Shown one piece after another: positions 10,790 through 24,092 of a DNA stretch of 37,369 nt (within the stretch, counting starts at the first letter, position 1; each line of letters opens with the position of its first letter). Location of the stretch: NCBI GenBank assembly GCA_025399215.1, contig MU621262.1:1-37369 (forward strand). Reading direction: 5' to 3'. The notes beneath the pieces are model-generated. The model did not search any database, had not been told where the DNA came from, and saw nothing but the letters and a program-made list of their open reading frames with translations. This DNA is from Globomyces pollinis-pini. Lineage: Eukaryota > Chytridiomycota > Chytridiomycetes > Rhizophydiales > Globomycetaceae. A program made the translations under genes and the position numbers.

Positions 10790-13700
10790 CTAAAAGGCAA
10801 GTCCAGTAATCAAAGCTACACCTCTCTTTACCCAATGAGCTGGGGGCTGGTCAGATGGTAGTTCAATAGTTAGAACATAGTTAGTTGAGTGCCCGGTTGT
10901 TGAGAGTGTTCCTACACAGTTAATTTTAAATATTTTGAATACCTGCTCGGGTAAGGGTTTTATACACGGGACATTCATAGATTCCACTGCTAGGCTTCTT
11001 TCTATTAGCTTTAGGAAGTAGCCATATAACATTCATTTCTGTATATAATTCTTTTGGTCTACTTTCATCTAACGATTTTTTTGGTGTGTCCCATCGTGCA
11101 CCTTCCAAGTACAATCCACGAATGTAACATCCATCTGCTGGTTTAGTTATGATCTCTTCCCATTTAGTATCCAAGATTTTAAATTCAAATGAAAGTAGAT
11201 CTATTGATACTACGTACTTTCTGGCATAATTTTGTAACGTTCCAGTCAAGAATGCCTGAGGAAAGAAGAATCCACTTATCCAATAGATATTTGGGATACC
11301 TAAAGATATCCATTTTTGAATGAATTCGGTTCTTTGAACTAAATCGGCAATCCAAGAGGACAATGGTTTCAGTGACGGATATGCTTTTGATGACCAAGCT
11401 ATTGGGACTTGGTTAATGAACATACTGTTGCACATCAGTTCTAATGATTCCGATAAGACTACTAAACCCTTTAAAGCTTTGAGCATTTCAACTACTGTGG
11501 AGTGGATGGTGGCCAACAATTTGTTGTAACGGATTACCTCCTGTATCAAAACCGTAGACATACTCTCTTTATACTCTATAGGGAACTTTTTCAATACAAC
11601 ATGGAGCAAGAATGGTTTGGGTACCCTGGCTTGAATCATCATCGCCAAATCCGTCAACAGCTCTTCCCTTGTTTTACCTGAGCCACTCTTTGAGCTTTTG
11701 GGCATTAAAGTAAGAAGTGATTCGAACAGGGTGTATGTTTGCTTCTGCGCAAAAGTAATATTGGCATTCTCGTGCATTGAAAATATGTCAGTGCCTTCGT
11801 CTATTGGTAGTGACTTGATGTATTCCTTATAAATATTATAGTTTTCTCCCGCGTGCGAATAATATATCTCACTAGAGGAAAATCGATATCCTTCCTTTAG
11901 TACTTCTGGGGTATAATAGTCTTCCAACAAACACATTATTAACCTTCTGTCTAAGTCATCTGTAACTCTTCCACCGTAATTGATTTCGCCAACAGTGTAT
12001 TTCAAGACCTTAAAAGGAGATTCTTCGTATTCCTCCAAAAACATTTTAAGTTGCCGAACGCAAATTTGCAAATCGCCATCTGTAAATTCATATGGAATAT
12101 TCCAACCTAATGCACCAAACTTTCTTCTTTCTTGAATAACTGCATGGAAAAAGCAAAGGGAAAATAGCAATCGCTTCCATTCAGTAGTTTTGGAACAACT
12201 ATTTAAGAATTCTTCATTAAAAGCAGCATAATTCCTTAATAAGTTCGCTTTGATTCCATTTGGAGGTTCCATTGTAGTCTTGACTCCGTTTTGAAGAATA
12301 GTAACAGGAAACTTATTCGAAGGCATAGAAGTTAGCCATAATCTGAAATCTCTATGAACTTTATCCATCGTTATTCCATCAATGATTCTATCTAATGACG
12401 GCATCCAGGAAGGTGCTAAATGACAATTTTGCAATAGGATCCACATTCCCCTCTCCATTCCTTCTTTGATTAATACTTCCGCTTTTGGCCCTTGTCCCTG
12501 CCCTAACGATACTGCCGATATTCTTTTGGACATTTTTAGTTCTTCTGCAAATTTATATACAGAACTTGCAGGATCAGCTCCAGGTGAAAGAACAAATATT
12601 AATGGTGTCATTGGGTTTGACTCTTTAAACAGCGCACCTAAATCTGAAGTTTGAGGTTCCACAAAACGTTCCCCAAGTTGGTCAGCAACAAACTCTTGAA
12701 TTGCTGAAGTAACTCTATCCGCCCGTAGACATCTTAGCACCAATAATCGCTGAAAGCTTGTTAAAGTAGATTGCCATTTTATAGGTAACGATTCCTTTTG
12801 GGGTTGACTGCTGTCAAATATCTTTCTAAAAACCGAAAGATTTTCTGTGAAGTCAATTTCAAATTGATTAAATGCTGGTAGAGTAGATAGTGCAAGTATT
12901 TCGTTCCAACTTTGTAGAGATAACCAATTTGGTGCTGGATTAGGGATTTCTCGGACCCCTGTAGCCCCACCAGTCAACAAGAATCTCCATTCATCCAAAT
13001 CAATTTTGTTTTCATTCATAAGAATTCTTATTGTTAGGAGGAATGAATATTCCAATTTATGCTTTTCGAATAGTGATCTGCATACGTTAGTAAAGAGAGA
13101 GAATGAGAAATAGGCGTTTATGTTCTTGACTCTCTCTTCAATGATATCCGTTTTTTCAGAATTAGATATAGCGGCAATAAAGAGATTCATAAACCAATTT
13201 AGCGAATATTGATACATTGGATCTATGGTTGCTAACTCTGTTATACAAAAGAACAAAATTCGGGTTTGAACTGCCACTGGTATATACTTATTTCTTGTTG
13301 TGTCAATGTCATGCTCCGTCTGTTCCGCAGCTGCTACTTTCTTTTGAATCTCCTCTGACGTTTCTTTTGATGCACCAAGGGTCTCTATCAACCTCTCATC
13401 ATCAACTGGACTCCCTTGAACAGAAGATAGCAAATAAAGAATTTTATCTTCAATTTCTTTCAACTCTTTTTTCATCTAAAAATTTAGCATTTCAAGTATT
13501 CATACCAGTGCATTATTAACTGTAAGTTGATTTTTCGCCTCTTCCAAATCCGGTCGTTCATTGGCAACTACAATCGCCAAAAGTTGATCTTCTAGCCCAC
13601 TAGGAGCCAGTGTAAAGTTTAACATAGTAACAGTGGCACTTGTTTCTGGAGAATAATGAGGATTTGGAAGTTTAGTGGTGATATAAAATCTAAAGTCGTC

Positions 13701-16700
13701 ATGGAAAGGCAGAATGCTATCACCAATCTACACAGTTAGTTAAAAATTTTAATACCTTTATGACTGTAGACCCACCTTGTTTAAAGGTCTGTTTTAGCAA
13801 TACTGGCTCCAATGCAGGATCAAGCTTTTCTCCAACATTTTCAAGAAGTACGGGTTTTCCAAATCGAATAGCATTTTCCAGTGTTCTTAAAAAGTCTCGG
13901 TCTGTCAACTTTACTATATCCAGGGACTTTTCTTTCTCCATATTTCGAATCCCTATTTTCGTTAAATAAGCATTTTCTACATTTATTTGCTTGCCCTTGA
14001 GGATCAATTAGCAATGGCCATCGTCTAGAATACTGAACCATAACAGCATTATCTCTACTAAGGGTGTCTTTTGGTAGTCCACTAATCTCCCATTCTCTTA
14101 ATTTCACGTTATCACCCAAGGCTTCCCACAATGTTGGGCTTTCAGAGTGAGGAATCTTCATTCGCAAAATGCTACTCATCCATTCTTTGAGCAACATAGA
14201 CCGATATTCCGACGTGAATGGACCTAAATAGGCAATGCTCCCAGTTGCCAGCAGAATATCTCCAATTATATTTGTGATTTTCATGTCAAACTGATCGACT
14301 GCAATTGCCCATCGCTGCTTTTCACCAGCCAGCCCCATAATAAGTTTACCTGCTCGAGAGAGCTTTACATTACATTCTTCGGCCTTCCTAGACAGCTCTT
14401 CTTTTTTAGCAACAGACTCAGTATATCTTTTCTCCATCTCTTTTATGCTTAATTCGGATTCTCGCATTTTCCTTTTCAGTTCACCCAATGCTTTCATGGT
14501 CACTTCTAGATTATCTTGAGCTGCTTGTAACTGTGCTCGCTTTGGAGCAACTGATTTGGCAACATGATAGTACTTTTCCATAGCTCTGACCCACTGACAC
14601 ATAGAAGTTGCAGCAGTTGAGACTCTTGAGATAACGCTGACTTGGAAGTCGGGAGAATCAATATATGGTTTGATTTTTTGGATTGTTGATTCTTGAATAG
14701 AGTCTTTGTCAAAGTTCATCAAACCGTCCAAAAACTTTTGTGGATCAGCAAGCAATGCACGTCCAGGTTCCCAATAATCATCAACTTTTTTTCCAGGCTT
14801 GTCCCCATCTACTTTCTTTGGTTTTATGCCTTTCATTATACAAATTGTTTCCATAACAAGTTTGACACCATCTGGTGGTCTCTGCATTGTTCTTACTTCA
14901 ATGATATCGGCTTTGGTTAAAGAATTTAGTGATTCTACGGCCGCATCTAAAGCTGGAAGTGCTTCATCTAAGTCTCTCTTGGCGTCTTCAGCCATCATCC
15001 TTGTTTCTTCAGCCTTTTTACTGGCTATTGCTTCTTCTTTTACAACAATTTCTTTGATCTCTTCTGCGGTAATCTTATCAACAGCAATCTTCTTCATAGC
15101 TGCATCGGTATCTAAGCTAGTTTGCATAAGCATAGGTTGCATGGCTTCTAGCTCTTCCTGTAATATTTCTACCTCTTTTGTTGCCGCTAACAATTTTTCA
15201 AGACCCGTTGCAGTTCGTTTTCGCAATGCCAGTAATTCTGTGCGCTTTTTATCCAATACCTTCTTGTACAAATTAAGTAATTCTAAATAAGATTTTGGAG
15301 TAACATAATTGTTCCTGTTTAGCTCACTTTTATACTGTAGGCACTTTTCGCGAACTGATTCATGCATGTACACACATAGATGTACAATACCATCAATAAC
15401 TTCCTCTGTTCCAAGATCGCTGATGTCTGAGACTGAATTAGCAGCAACACTTCTCAGAGCATCTTCTGGCCAGGTGGAGAACCAGTCAATTGTACAGCAG
15501 TTTACCAAACTAGGGAACATTCTTAATCTGTTTCTAAAGGCATCCCCAATTGGACTCATGCAAATAATCATATGAAGATTGGATTTTACTCGCTGAAGAT
15601 AGTGTGAGAAGAGATTTTCACGAGTTGGTGTGATATTTAAATCTTGAGCAATTGGCCTCATCGTGTTTAATATTCTGTCCGATTCTTCACCATTGTAGAT
15701 GTTAGGAACATCACCTCCATTTAAAATGTTGTTAATGTCTTCAAGACAACTCTCCGAAATAATTTGGGTATCAGTAATTAAAAATACAATTGGTTTGCCA
15801 TCTAAACCTGAGCCGAATAGTACCTACTAATAAAATATTTTCACTTTATACCTTCTTTAAATCTTCCTTCCATTCTGTCTGGCCATAATTTTTGGAGATT
15901 TCAATTTGGAAAAGATCAAACTCTTCCATAAATGTTGCGAGTCTACTCAGACTTTGCCTTCCACTACCACCAACTCCTAACAGTAACGCATTTCCACCTG
16001 GTTGCCGAATAATTCTGCAGATTCTGCTCACATGCTCTATAGCATCCAAGAACATTACTAATTTCATTGGATTAGTAGATGTACTATTATAGTCATCCAA
16101 GTACTCCTCAATTAGTTTCACAAGTCTTTTTAAGTCCTAAAGTAAATTAAATTGTTGCTTACTTTGATTTCACTATATGCTCGAACTTCCGCACCTGGAA
16201 TCAAATAGTCACCATAAAGTAGAGGCTCTGATTTAACAACTTCATCCCATGGAAGTTTCAGTTGAGTTTGTACTGTATCAGTCAGAAGTTTCTTGAACCA
16301 ATCTTTATCCGTATTATCAACCAGACGGTCTTGAAAGACTCTCATACATTCATGAATCCACAGCCTCACGATATCGGAATTAGTTGAGATTGTCTTCGCG
16401 TCTGCACTTAACAGGCCCTGAATTACTTTTGATAAATCTCTCAAATTGAAAGTATAGTGAGATTTGTTGGGTGTTGGGAGAAGCTCTGCTCTTATCGTAT
16501 TGTAAATCAAAATGGAACCATTTACTATATCGTCTGTTAATTGTGCAATATCTGGATTGAACTTGCTTAAGAATCCACCTAATATAGTTACAAAAATCTT
16601 TTGTAATGAAGGTTGGTCCATCTCGATAAAGTTGATCAGGTTAAAATGCCGTGTAAATCGAGAAGTTACCGGGTTTCTACCTCCTCCTGGATGCCCCATT

Positions 16701-19700
16701 GCGCAAATGAATGAGATATCCATAATTTCCATGAATTTGCCAATAGATTTTCTATCGTACCAACCAGACCAGTCCATCCACTGTCTAAAAAGCTCAATAG
16801 GCGGCTGAGCATTGCATAAATCTAGTTGAGGCATATTCAGATCATCAATAAAGAACACATATTTTTTTCCCGAAGGAGGTCCAAACACTCCTTTTCTTCT
16901 TTTTTCCATTTTGGCATCGATTAAATCTTGAGTTTGATTTGCATTAGTTCTAGCAGAAAAGTTGATTGTAATAGGTGTGAAATAACTTTCCAATCCATGC
17001 AAAAGCTTCTGTTGTACCGTAACACTCTTTCCAGTACCAGTAGCCCCAGTACATAATATATGGTGGCCATTCAGTAACAGCAAGTCTATGAGGTATGTAT
17101 TTCGAACAGTATCCATAGTGGAAATTATCATTCCTCCTGTTTTTGCTTTTGATCCATCAGCCTCGATCATGTTCAAGTACTGCATCCAAGATATCCACTG
17201 GCGATGAGTTTGTAAGAATACATAGTCATAGACTAATCCTGTTGTTGGTATTGAGAAAATCAATGTTGCAGAAGCCAGTTTTCCTCTTAGCCATGCATCA
17301 AACTTTATTCTCCCTTCATTATCAGTAGTTACTCCTACAGACCAAATCAAAGAAAATAGAAAAAAAGGTTCAACCAATTCTTTTAATTCCGAAGCTTCAA
17401 TGATCTAATGTTACAAATATTTTGCATACCGTTCCTCCATGTTGAGGATTTGTATGTGGTGCCAAAAGACTCCCAAATATTCTCATTAAACTACAGGCCA
17501 GATTTCCACTTGTTGTTGGTACCGCTTCTTTCAAGTTCAACGACCACAGCTCGAGAGCGGGCTCTAAATAGACATCAAATAGAGTTTTTGCCAAATCTGA
17601 AAATACATTGAAATGCTCTTTAGACATTATCGAACTTTGCTTTTTCAACCAACTTTTAACGAGCGGAGATATTCCTAATGCTCCTGGCTCCATATATATC
17701 ATACCACATCGAGATACTGTTGCAGGTGAAGCAAAAGCTAAATCAGCAACCTCAAACATCATAGTTTGCTGTGAGTTCATCTTTATAATTTCTCCACTTG
17801 TCAAGCATAGTTTCTTATTATCGTCCAATAATGTATTCATAGATTCCACCCAAACCGCATCCACCGGACCATCGAAAACATACCATTTTCTATCTGGTGA
17901 TGTATCTTCTGTGCCCTCTCTCATTAAACATGATAGTATTCCATCAGACCATTCATGGGTTAATTGGTCAAACTCACCATATAACTGACCCATAGTAATA
18001 GATTTTGGATTCAAAACATTGACTTGTACCTAGGAGTTAATGAAACTGCTTCTACTTTTTGAAAAGTGGTACCATTTGGTGCAATGGTACCTTGCAACTG
18101 AGATAAACTTTTTGATAGAACACGTAGACAACTTGATTTTCCTCCGCCAGAAGGTCCCACCAACATCAAACCATGTCTTACAACAGTAGTTTCGTAGAGC
18201 TGAATACACTTTTTAATAAAGTTTTCCTCTGGTTGTAACCCTAGCTTGTCGCAATTATTATTGATGGCACGAAGTAGGTCTCCATAATCAATTTTTGGCT
18301 GAATAACACCTGGAAACAAGTCGCTTATAATACCGTTAAAGAGCGGTACATCATCAGCTAAGAACTTTGGTAAATTGCAATCGCACAACGCTCGAAGCAA
18401 AATGAGGTCTTCCCCTGTATTTGGCTGTTCTCTTTTTAAATTTCCGGCCGATGAAATAACTGTTTTGACCGCTCTCATTCCAAAATCATACTAAATTTAG
18501 AGTTTCGAAAATTACATGATCTTGGGAAGAAAGTTGTTCGGAACTAAGTTTGAAAGTCGCCACCATTTTTTCAGCGAGAACTTTTGCTGCGCTGAATCCA
18601 AAAGAGAAAAGCGAAATTTCACCAATCATAGCATAGTTGGGAATCATCATTGCCACCTAATAATCAGAATTCAAAAATTGCTACCGGTCGGAAGAGAGCT
18701 TTTAGATTGTCGGGGAGCTCTGTTCTACCGGCATATCCAGGGTTCATAGTAATATAAATGGCATTGGTGGCATCCAGTGGTAAATCAACACCTTCAAATA
18801 AAAATCGTGTCTGTCCAGCAGCGCAAGCTTTCTGAATAGTCATAATTTGCTGGGCAATGACACTAAGAACTTCAATGTCAATTCGATTAAATTCGTCAAA
18901 GCAAGCCCAGGCACCACTTGCAGATAAACCTTTAAAAAACTTTGCCATGGCTAGGTAATCCAATTGATCTGAGCAATTAAATACCACACATTGTTTTGCG
19001 AGTGCTTTAGCAAGATCTTTAACAGTCTCTGTTTTTCCTGTACCAGCAGGTCCAGCCGGGGCACCTCCCATTCCCAAATGAATAGCCCCAGTTAAGGTAA
19101 GGTAACACCGATCAGTTAACGGTGTGATAACCAATCTCCCAGTATTACCAAGGTATTCGTACCCAGATCTAACAGTTAAATTAAGCATTTATGGTACTTG
19201 AAATTAGCATTCACTATTTTGATTCTTAAATCATCATTCTCCCAATAATAACGCAACTGACTAATCCATTCAAAGTCATTATCTGTTGCGATATTCTGAT
19301 CAATCAACTTTTTCACAACATCTCTAGAGTGAACATCGATTACAATTAAATCGCCTAAAACCAAACGACTTAAAAATGGTAGCTCGCCACGCACTAACAG
19401 AGATTAGAAACTTTTAGAACAAACCTAATTGCACCAAACCCTGCAATTGTGCTAATAATCTTACATATAACGCCTTAAGACCACCAGGACTATCTCTGAG
19501 AGCTTCAGTAACTTCGGTTGTCCAGTATGTCTGAGATGCTGAGAGGACTGCCTGACCAGGCCAATTCAGCACCCAATCGGTTCGTTCTTTACTTGGATAG
19601 TCCAAGATGGCCTCTCGAATAACTTGCCTAACACTCTGACGCATCCCATTTTCTACTTTTAACAGCCAGTCTTCAACCGGCCCTTTAGGATAAAATGGTT

Positions 19701-22700
19701 CCGACATTTTGATTCGTTCACCTTCTCCAGAGAACATTGCTGTAATCAGGTTGTTTTCACCAAATTCAATTGATGAGACATTTTCAAAACATTTTCGTAA
19801 ATGAGGTTGTACTGCAGTCGGATCTTTTGTTTGAGACAATATTTGTAGCAATTCATCATCTGATAGGAAAAAGAATCTTGGAAATGCCACTCTTTTACTT
19901 TCAAGATACGCCGAGAGCCCTTTTGCAACCAATTCCAACAATTTATTGCATTCTTTAAATGAATCCAAAAGTTTCACATCCGCGCAACAATCTATAACGC
20001 CAGGTTTCATTTTGGCTTGATTCATTACCCTTCTCCAAGTTCTATCCATTGTTGTAAACCTTTTAGATTCAACTGGTAATTGTGTAACGATATCATCACT
20101 ACCAAAAATTGGCTCCAGATAGAGCCATGATCTTTGACAGGCCATCCATGATTCAAGAACTTCTTGTACAGTCTTTAACTTACTTTCCCATAAGCTAATT
20201 CTTTCAGCAAATGGTTTTTTGTAAGGAGAGAATCCCATACTTTGTGTCATTACCAAATGATCATCGAGCATTCTGGTTACATCCTCAGAAGTTTTCATAA
20301 TAAATGTTCCTGTTTCTTTGTAGGATAGAATTTCGAGCTGTATAGATTGCCATTCAGAGTCCATCTTATCCAGAGCGTTTTCAATGGAGTATTCTTTTCC
20401 AGCCACATCGCAAACTTTGGTGATAGTATCAATTCTATCTAAGAGGTTCATTTTCAAAAGATCTGTGAGAGTTAAGTTTCCATCTGGTTTGACTTTGAGC
20501 TGTAACTCTTCGCTCAAGTTTTCCCAGTGTCTCTCTCTCATTCCAGGGTTTCGTAATGCTTGAATCAAAGGCACATTAGGTTTGAATTCCTCCATTTCAT
20601 CTTTTATCTACATATTAAATTCAATTTGAATACCTGTTTGGCAACTTCATGGCACCCAGGTGAGTTTTTAAAGAACTTTAGACATTTGAAAATACTCTTT
20701 GAACCACTTAAATGCTGTTTTTCTACTTCTTCCGCATTTAAATCTAAAAAGTTTCCGTGCATCCACTGGTCTTTCCACTTCATCCAATCATTGGCAGTTA
20801 ACCACAGATTTTTGTACGCTTCAAATTCTCTTGGAAGTTGATTAATCTCTTCGTATTTGGTAGGCTCCAATCCAAATAACCTTTCACGGCTATTAATGAG
20901 ATTATTCATTGTTTGTGCTTCTTTCATTTCATTGCTTATACGATTCACTTCGTTCACAATCTCATTAATTCTAGCCAGATCGTGATGTTTGCTGAATTCG
21001 GAAATGTAAGCGGATAGTGCATTGATTCTGTCTTTGAAAACTTCTTGATCCGTTTGCAAAGATTTCAAGAACACCTGCTCATCGTTAGCTAAAGACGTTT
21101 CTGCCATGGACATCATTTCATCTATCTTTCCTGGCCAGCCAAAGGCATTCCATTTAGCACGAGCATCTTCATTACTGCAATCAAATCGATATTTATCAAG
21201 CACATCAAAGTAGTTGAGCATTTCGGACACCCTTACTTGCTGAATTTTACATGTTTCAGGAACTGATTTCATATACTCTCTCAATTCAATAAGCTCTTCA
21301 ATCTTGGAAGGTCTTTCTTTCAGCCTACCTTGCGCTTGAACGAATGTTTGTGTAATTGCTAATGCAAGTTTCACTGCTCTTTTGTTGATCAAATCTAAAA
21401 TGACTTTACTCAAGTCTTTTCGTAAATTAGCTCGAATATTTTCACAAGACACCCAAAATAGTCCCAGAGAAATATAACTTGGTATTTCCTTTTCCAAAGT
21501 TTCCCAATCTTTAGTAAATCTATTAATGTCATGTTCCATTTCCTCTAAACTTTTCTCTTGTTCTTCATACTCCACAGCAAAACGAGCAATATCAAGGTTA
21601 AGTATTTTAAGATGCTTGTCGTATTGTTTAAGATAGACTTCGAGCGTTGTCACACTATCTCGTATCGTCTGAGTGAGCAGTGAACGATATTTGCGGCAGA
21701 GTGGATCCCGCCCATTGATTGACTGCAGTGTTGGTTTTGTTGCCCAAAATATCTGGTCTAATACTAAAGGTTCTAATTGTGGTAGTGATTCGGCGGCAGT
21801 GAAACATTTATCGAAAATTGCCAATAAGGTGGACTCAAAAGAGTGTAAATCCACGTTATACTGTACCTTTCCAAATTTAAAGATTAAGTCAATAACAAAT
21901 AATGGTTTCTTCACCGTTGGGTCTCCATTTAGCGATATAGATTGTGATGGATCAACTATCTTTACATCGTTGGTGCCCTTGATTGTTACAGTCTGAGAAC
22001 TGATTCCTTTAATGAACTTGACGTAATCTTGTATTGAATTTATGAGCAGAAAACGGAGAGAATCTTGCATGATGAATTTCACTGCATTCATAAACTTTCG
22101 CAGTTTGCTAATCTTATAAACTTCCATGTTGGATTCCTGCATATTAAACCAGCCTTTTCCAACATCTTTAAATCCACTTCTTACAATATTTTTCAACAAA
22201 ATTATCCAGCTACAAAGTTAACATATAGTCCAAACCTATCCTTCAAGAAAGTCTTCATGTTAGTTAATGATTGTGATTGAATTTGCTCGAATTCGTCGAG
22301 TTTAACAGTTTTCGTGATGTTTGTCGCAAATATACCACTGTTGCCCAATTTGTCACATTCGGTTCTTACTTTTGCTAGAGTCCGAATAACTTCTATTTTT
22401 GTCAGGAAAGATGCGAATGAAAAGTTTTTCCTTGATTGTTGATAGTTGTTGATAGGTATAACTATTTTCGCGAAACTAAAAAGTCAGAATTGGATTGAAT
22501 TGTTACTCTGGAACTTTAGGTTCAGGTTCCTTTGCCGGCAAACTTATTTGATGATAATTACTACTCGCATCATTCGAATTTAACTTTTGGTAAGTGATAA
22601 TTGCTTACCTCTTTATCAAAATCAAAACGATTGTTTGTTCTGATGTAATCTTGCTTGAGTTCTGATATTAATCCATGGGCATTTATTTTCTTCAATTCTT

Positions 22701-23999
22701 TATTTGACCCAATTGCATTTGAAAGAATATCTTCAATGTTTTTGTTTGTCAGTGTTAATGATTCTTTGATGCTAGGCATACAATCAATATAAAAATTGTA
22801 TTTCTAAAGTTAATTTGGGAAACTATTACCAGATTTAACGTTGTTTGATATCGAAGGGAGTGAGCTTTAGCCACACGCTTTGCAACACTGTTTGGATCTT
22901 CTCCGAGAAACATGAGGTTGATACTAATAACTGTTAACATAGAGATAACTTACCGATGTACCCATAGCTCTTTTCCATCTACGATTTCTCGAGGATCACT
23001 GTCCATTGCCTCAAACTCTTCCAATAAAGTCTCGTCTTCGGGATGAATATATGGCTCCACATCTGCACTCCGGTTATCAAGCTCCCATCCATTGTATGCC
23101 CTCCATTTGATTTTCCATAAATCTGTAGCCTCATCGTAGGCAATAATGATACAATCACGCCAGTCAACACCATCGAATGCTTTTCCGGGCAACGGAATTA
23201 CTGCGAATCTAACATCAGTGTATCCTGGCTTAATAAGTCCTCTACGCGAAGGTAATGCTGACATGTCTACAGAAGCATCTTCAACACTATCTGGTATTTG
23301 ACTCATATCAAGCCAATCATCCACAGTGCGACAATCAAACTCTGTGTCATCAAAAGCCTCTAATGGTAGAAATGAAGATGGATCGACAACCTCTATCATA
23401 CCATTATTTTCTTCTCCGTCGTTCTTAGTAGCAGGGATTGCAGGGGCTAGTAGTCCTTCTTCGCGTAACCTATTTAATTCTTCATTTACAAGATTTGTAA
23501 TATTTAGCGACGAGAATAAACGTTTCTTCCTTTCAATTTCTATTTTTCGAGGGGTTTGCTCGGCATTGATACTAGTAAAAGGTAACATAACCTTTGGTTC
23601 CATTGCTTTTCGATAGTTTATTGTTTGTTCAGTTGTATTCTTCTTTACTTTCTTCTTTTCAGGAGTTTGAATAGCTCTAATAACTGGATTGTTTTTCCCA
23701 TTTGAAGTTTTAACTTCCTTTAAAAATGTTGATGAAAGTGGTACTGAATGATAGGTATATGATTTTCCTATTTCAGGTAAAGGTGGAGTTTGTGGTAACA
23801 ATGATAAAGATGTCGATCGATTCATATCAGCATGTTTAGATTGAAGAAATTCACTATATATTCCTCGTTTACGTGAACTATCTGCAGAAGGTGCAACATC
23901 CGGAGCGTTTTTGTTTATTTTTTTATGTCGGTCGGATACAACCATTGGTTCAAGAGTTAGGGGAAGATGAGACCGTTTCCCCCAGTTTTGTTGTGCCAT
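10790..23999 (-). CDS. DNAH1: Axonemal dynein heavy chain, DNAH1 type
   Basis: Nineteen exons: 23999-22954, 22923-22830, 22803-22609, 22583-22507, 22475-22236, 22209-20634, 20607-19425, 19393-19198, 19168-18685, 18656-18516, 18490-18056, 18029-17430, 17404-16163, 16136-15852, 15823-13981, 13952-13756, 13727-13506, 13475-10943 and 10911-10790. The CDS is 12,711 nt, 4,236 aa, close to animal DNAH1. Order: disordered N-terminus with a DNAH1-like Tudor/SH3-like segment, tail, linker, AAA1 P-loop GPAGTGKTE (about residue 1575), AAA2 GPSGGGKSS (about 1855), AAA3 GATGTGKSV (about 2205), AAA4 GVGGSGRQS (about 2555, Arg replacing the P-loop Lys as usual), stalk coiled coil near 2800-3100, AAA5/6 and the C-terminal domain ending [10 protein letters not shown]...GVALITG. 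DNAH1 is a single-headed inner-arm motor. Every one of the 18 frame breaks resolves as a 25-31-nt GT-AG intron. No break in coding capacity remains. Confidence 0.96.
18030..18055 (-). other. DNAH1 intron with two usable donors (26 or 17 nt)
   Basis: On the minus strand the acceptor is CTAG at 18030. Two GT donors in the same phase precede it: one gives a 26-nt intron (18055-18030), the other a 17-nt intron (18046-18030). They differ by three codons. The 26-nt choice matches the intron size range here and the spacing between the AAA2 P-loop and [10 protein letters not shown] in animal DNAH1. The 17-nt choice retains Glu-Ala-Val, which resembles residues at this place in animal DNAH1. I modelled 26 nt. 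Confidence 0.6.
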
Positions 24000-24092
24000 G
24001 GTTTTAGAATGAAAACACGCAACGCGAAAAAAATGGAGTTTAAAAACAACACAGACTTTTTTGTATGAGTCGGATGAGCTGTTTCGCTTTTA

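Noticed and set aside
14799..15290. 163-codon plus-strand ORF opposite the dynein stalk
   Set aside because: Its Ser/Ile/Ala-rich sequence is the reverse complement of coiled-coil codons. It is antisense to a well-supported exon.
10790..23999. The dynein locus as a pseudogene or chain of frameshifted ORFs
   Set aside because: All 18 breaks are bounded by GT and AG, are 25-31 nt long and restore the DNAH1 protein exactly. The summed CDS is a multiple of three with a single terminal stop.
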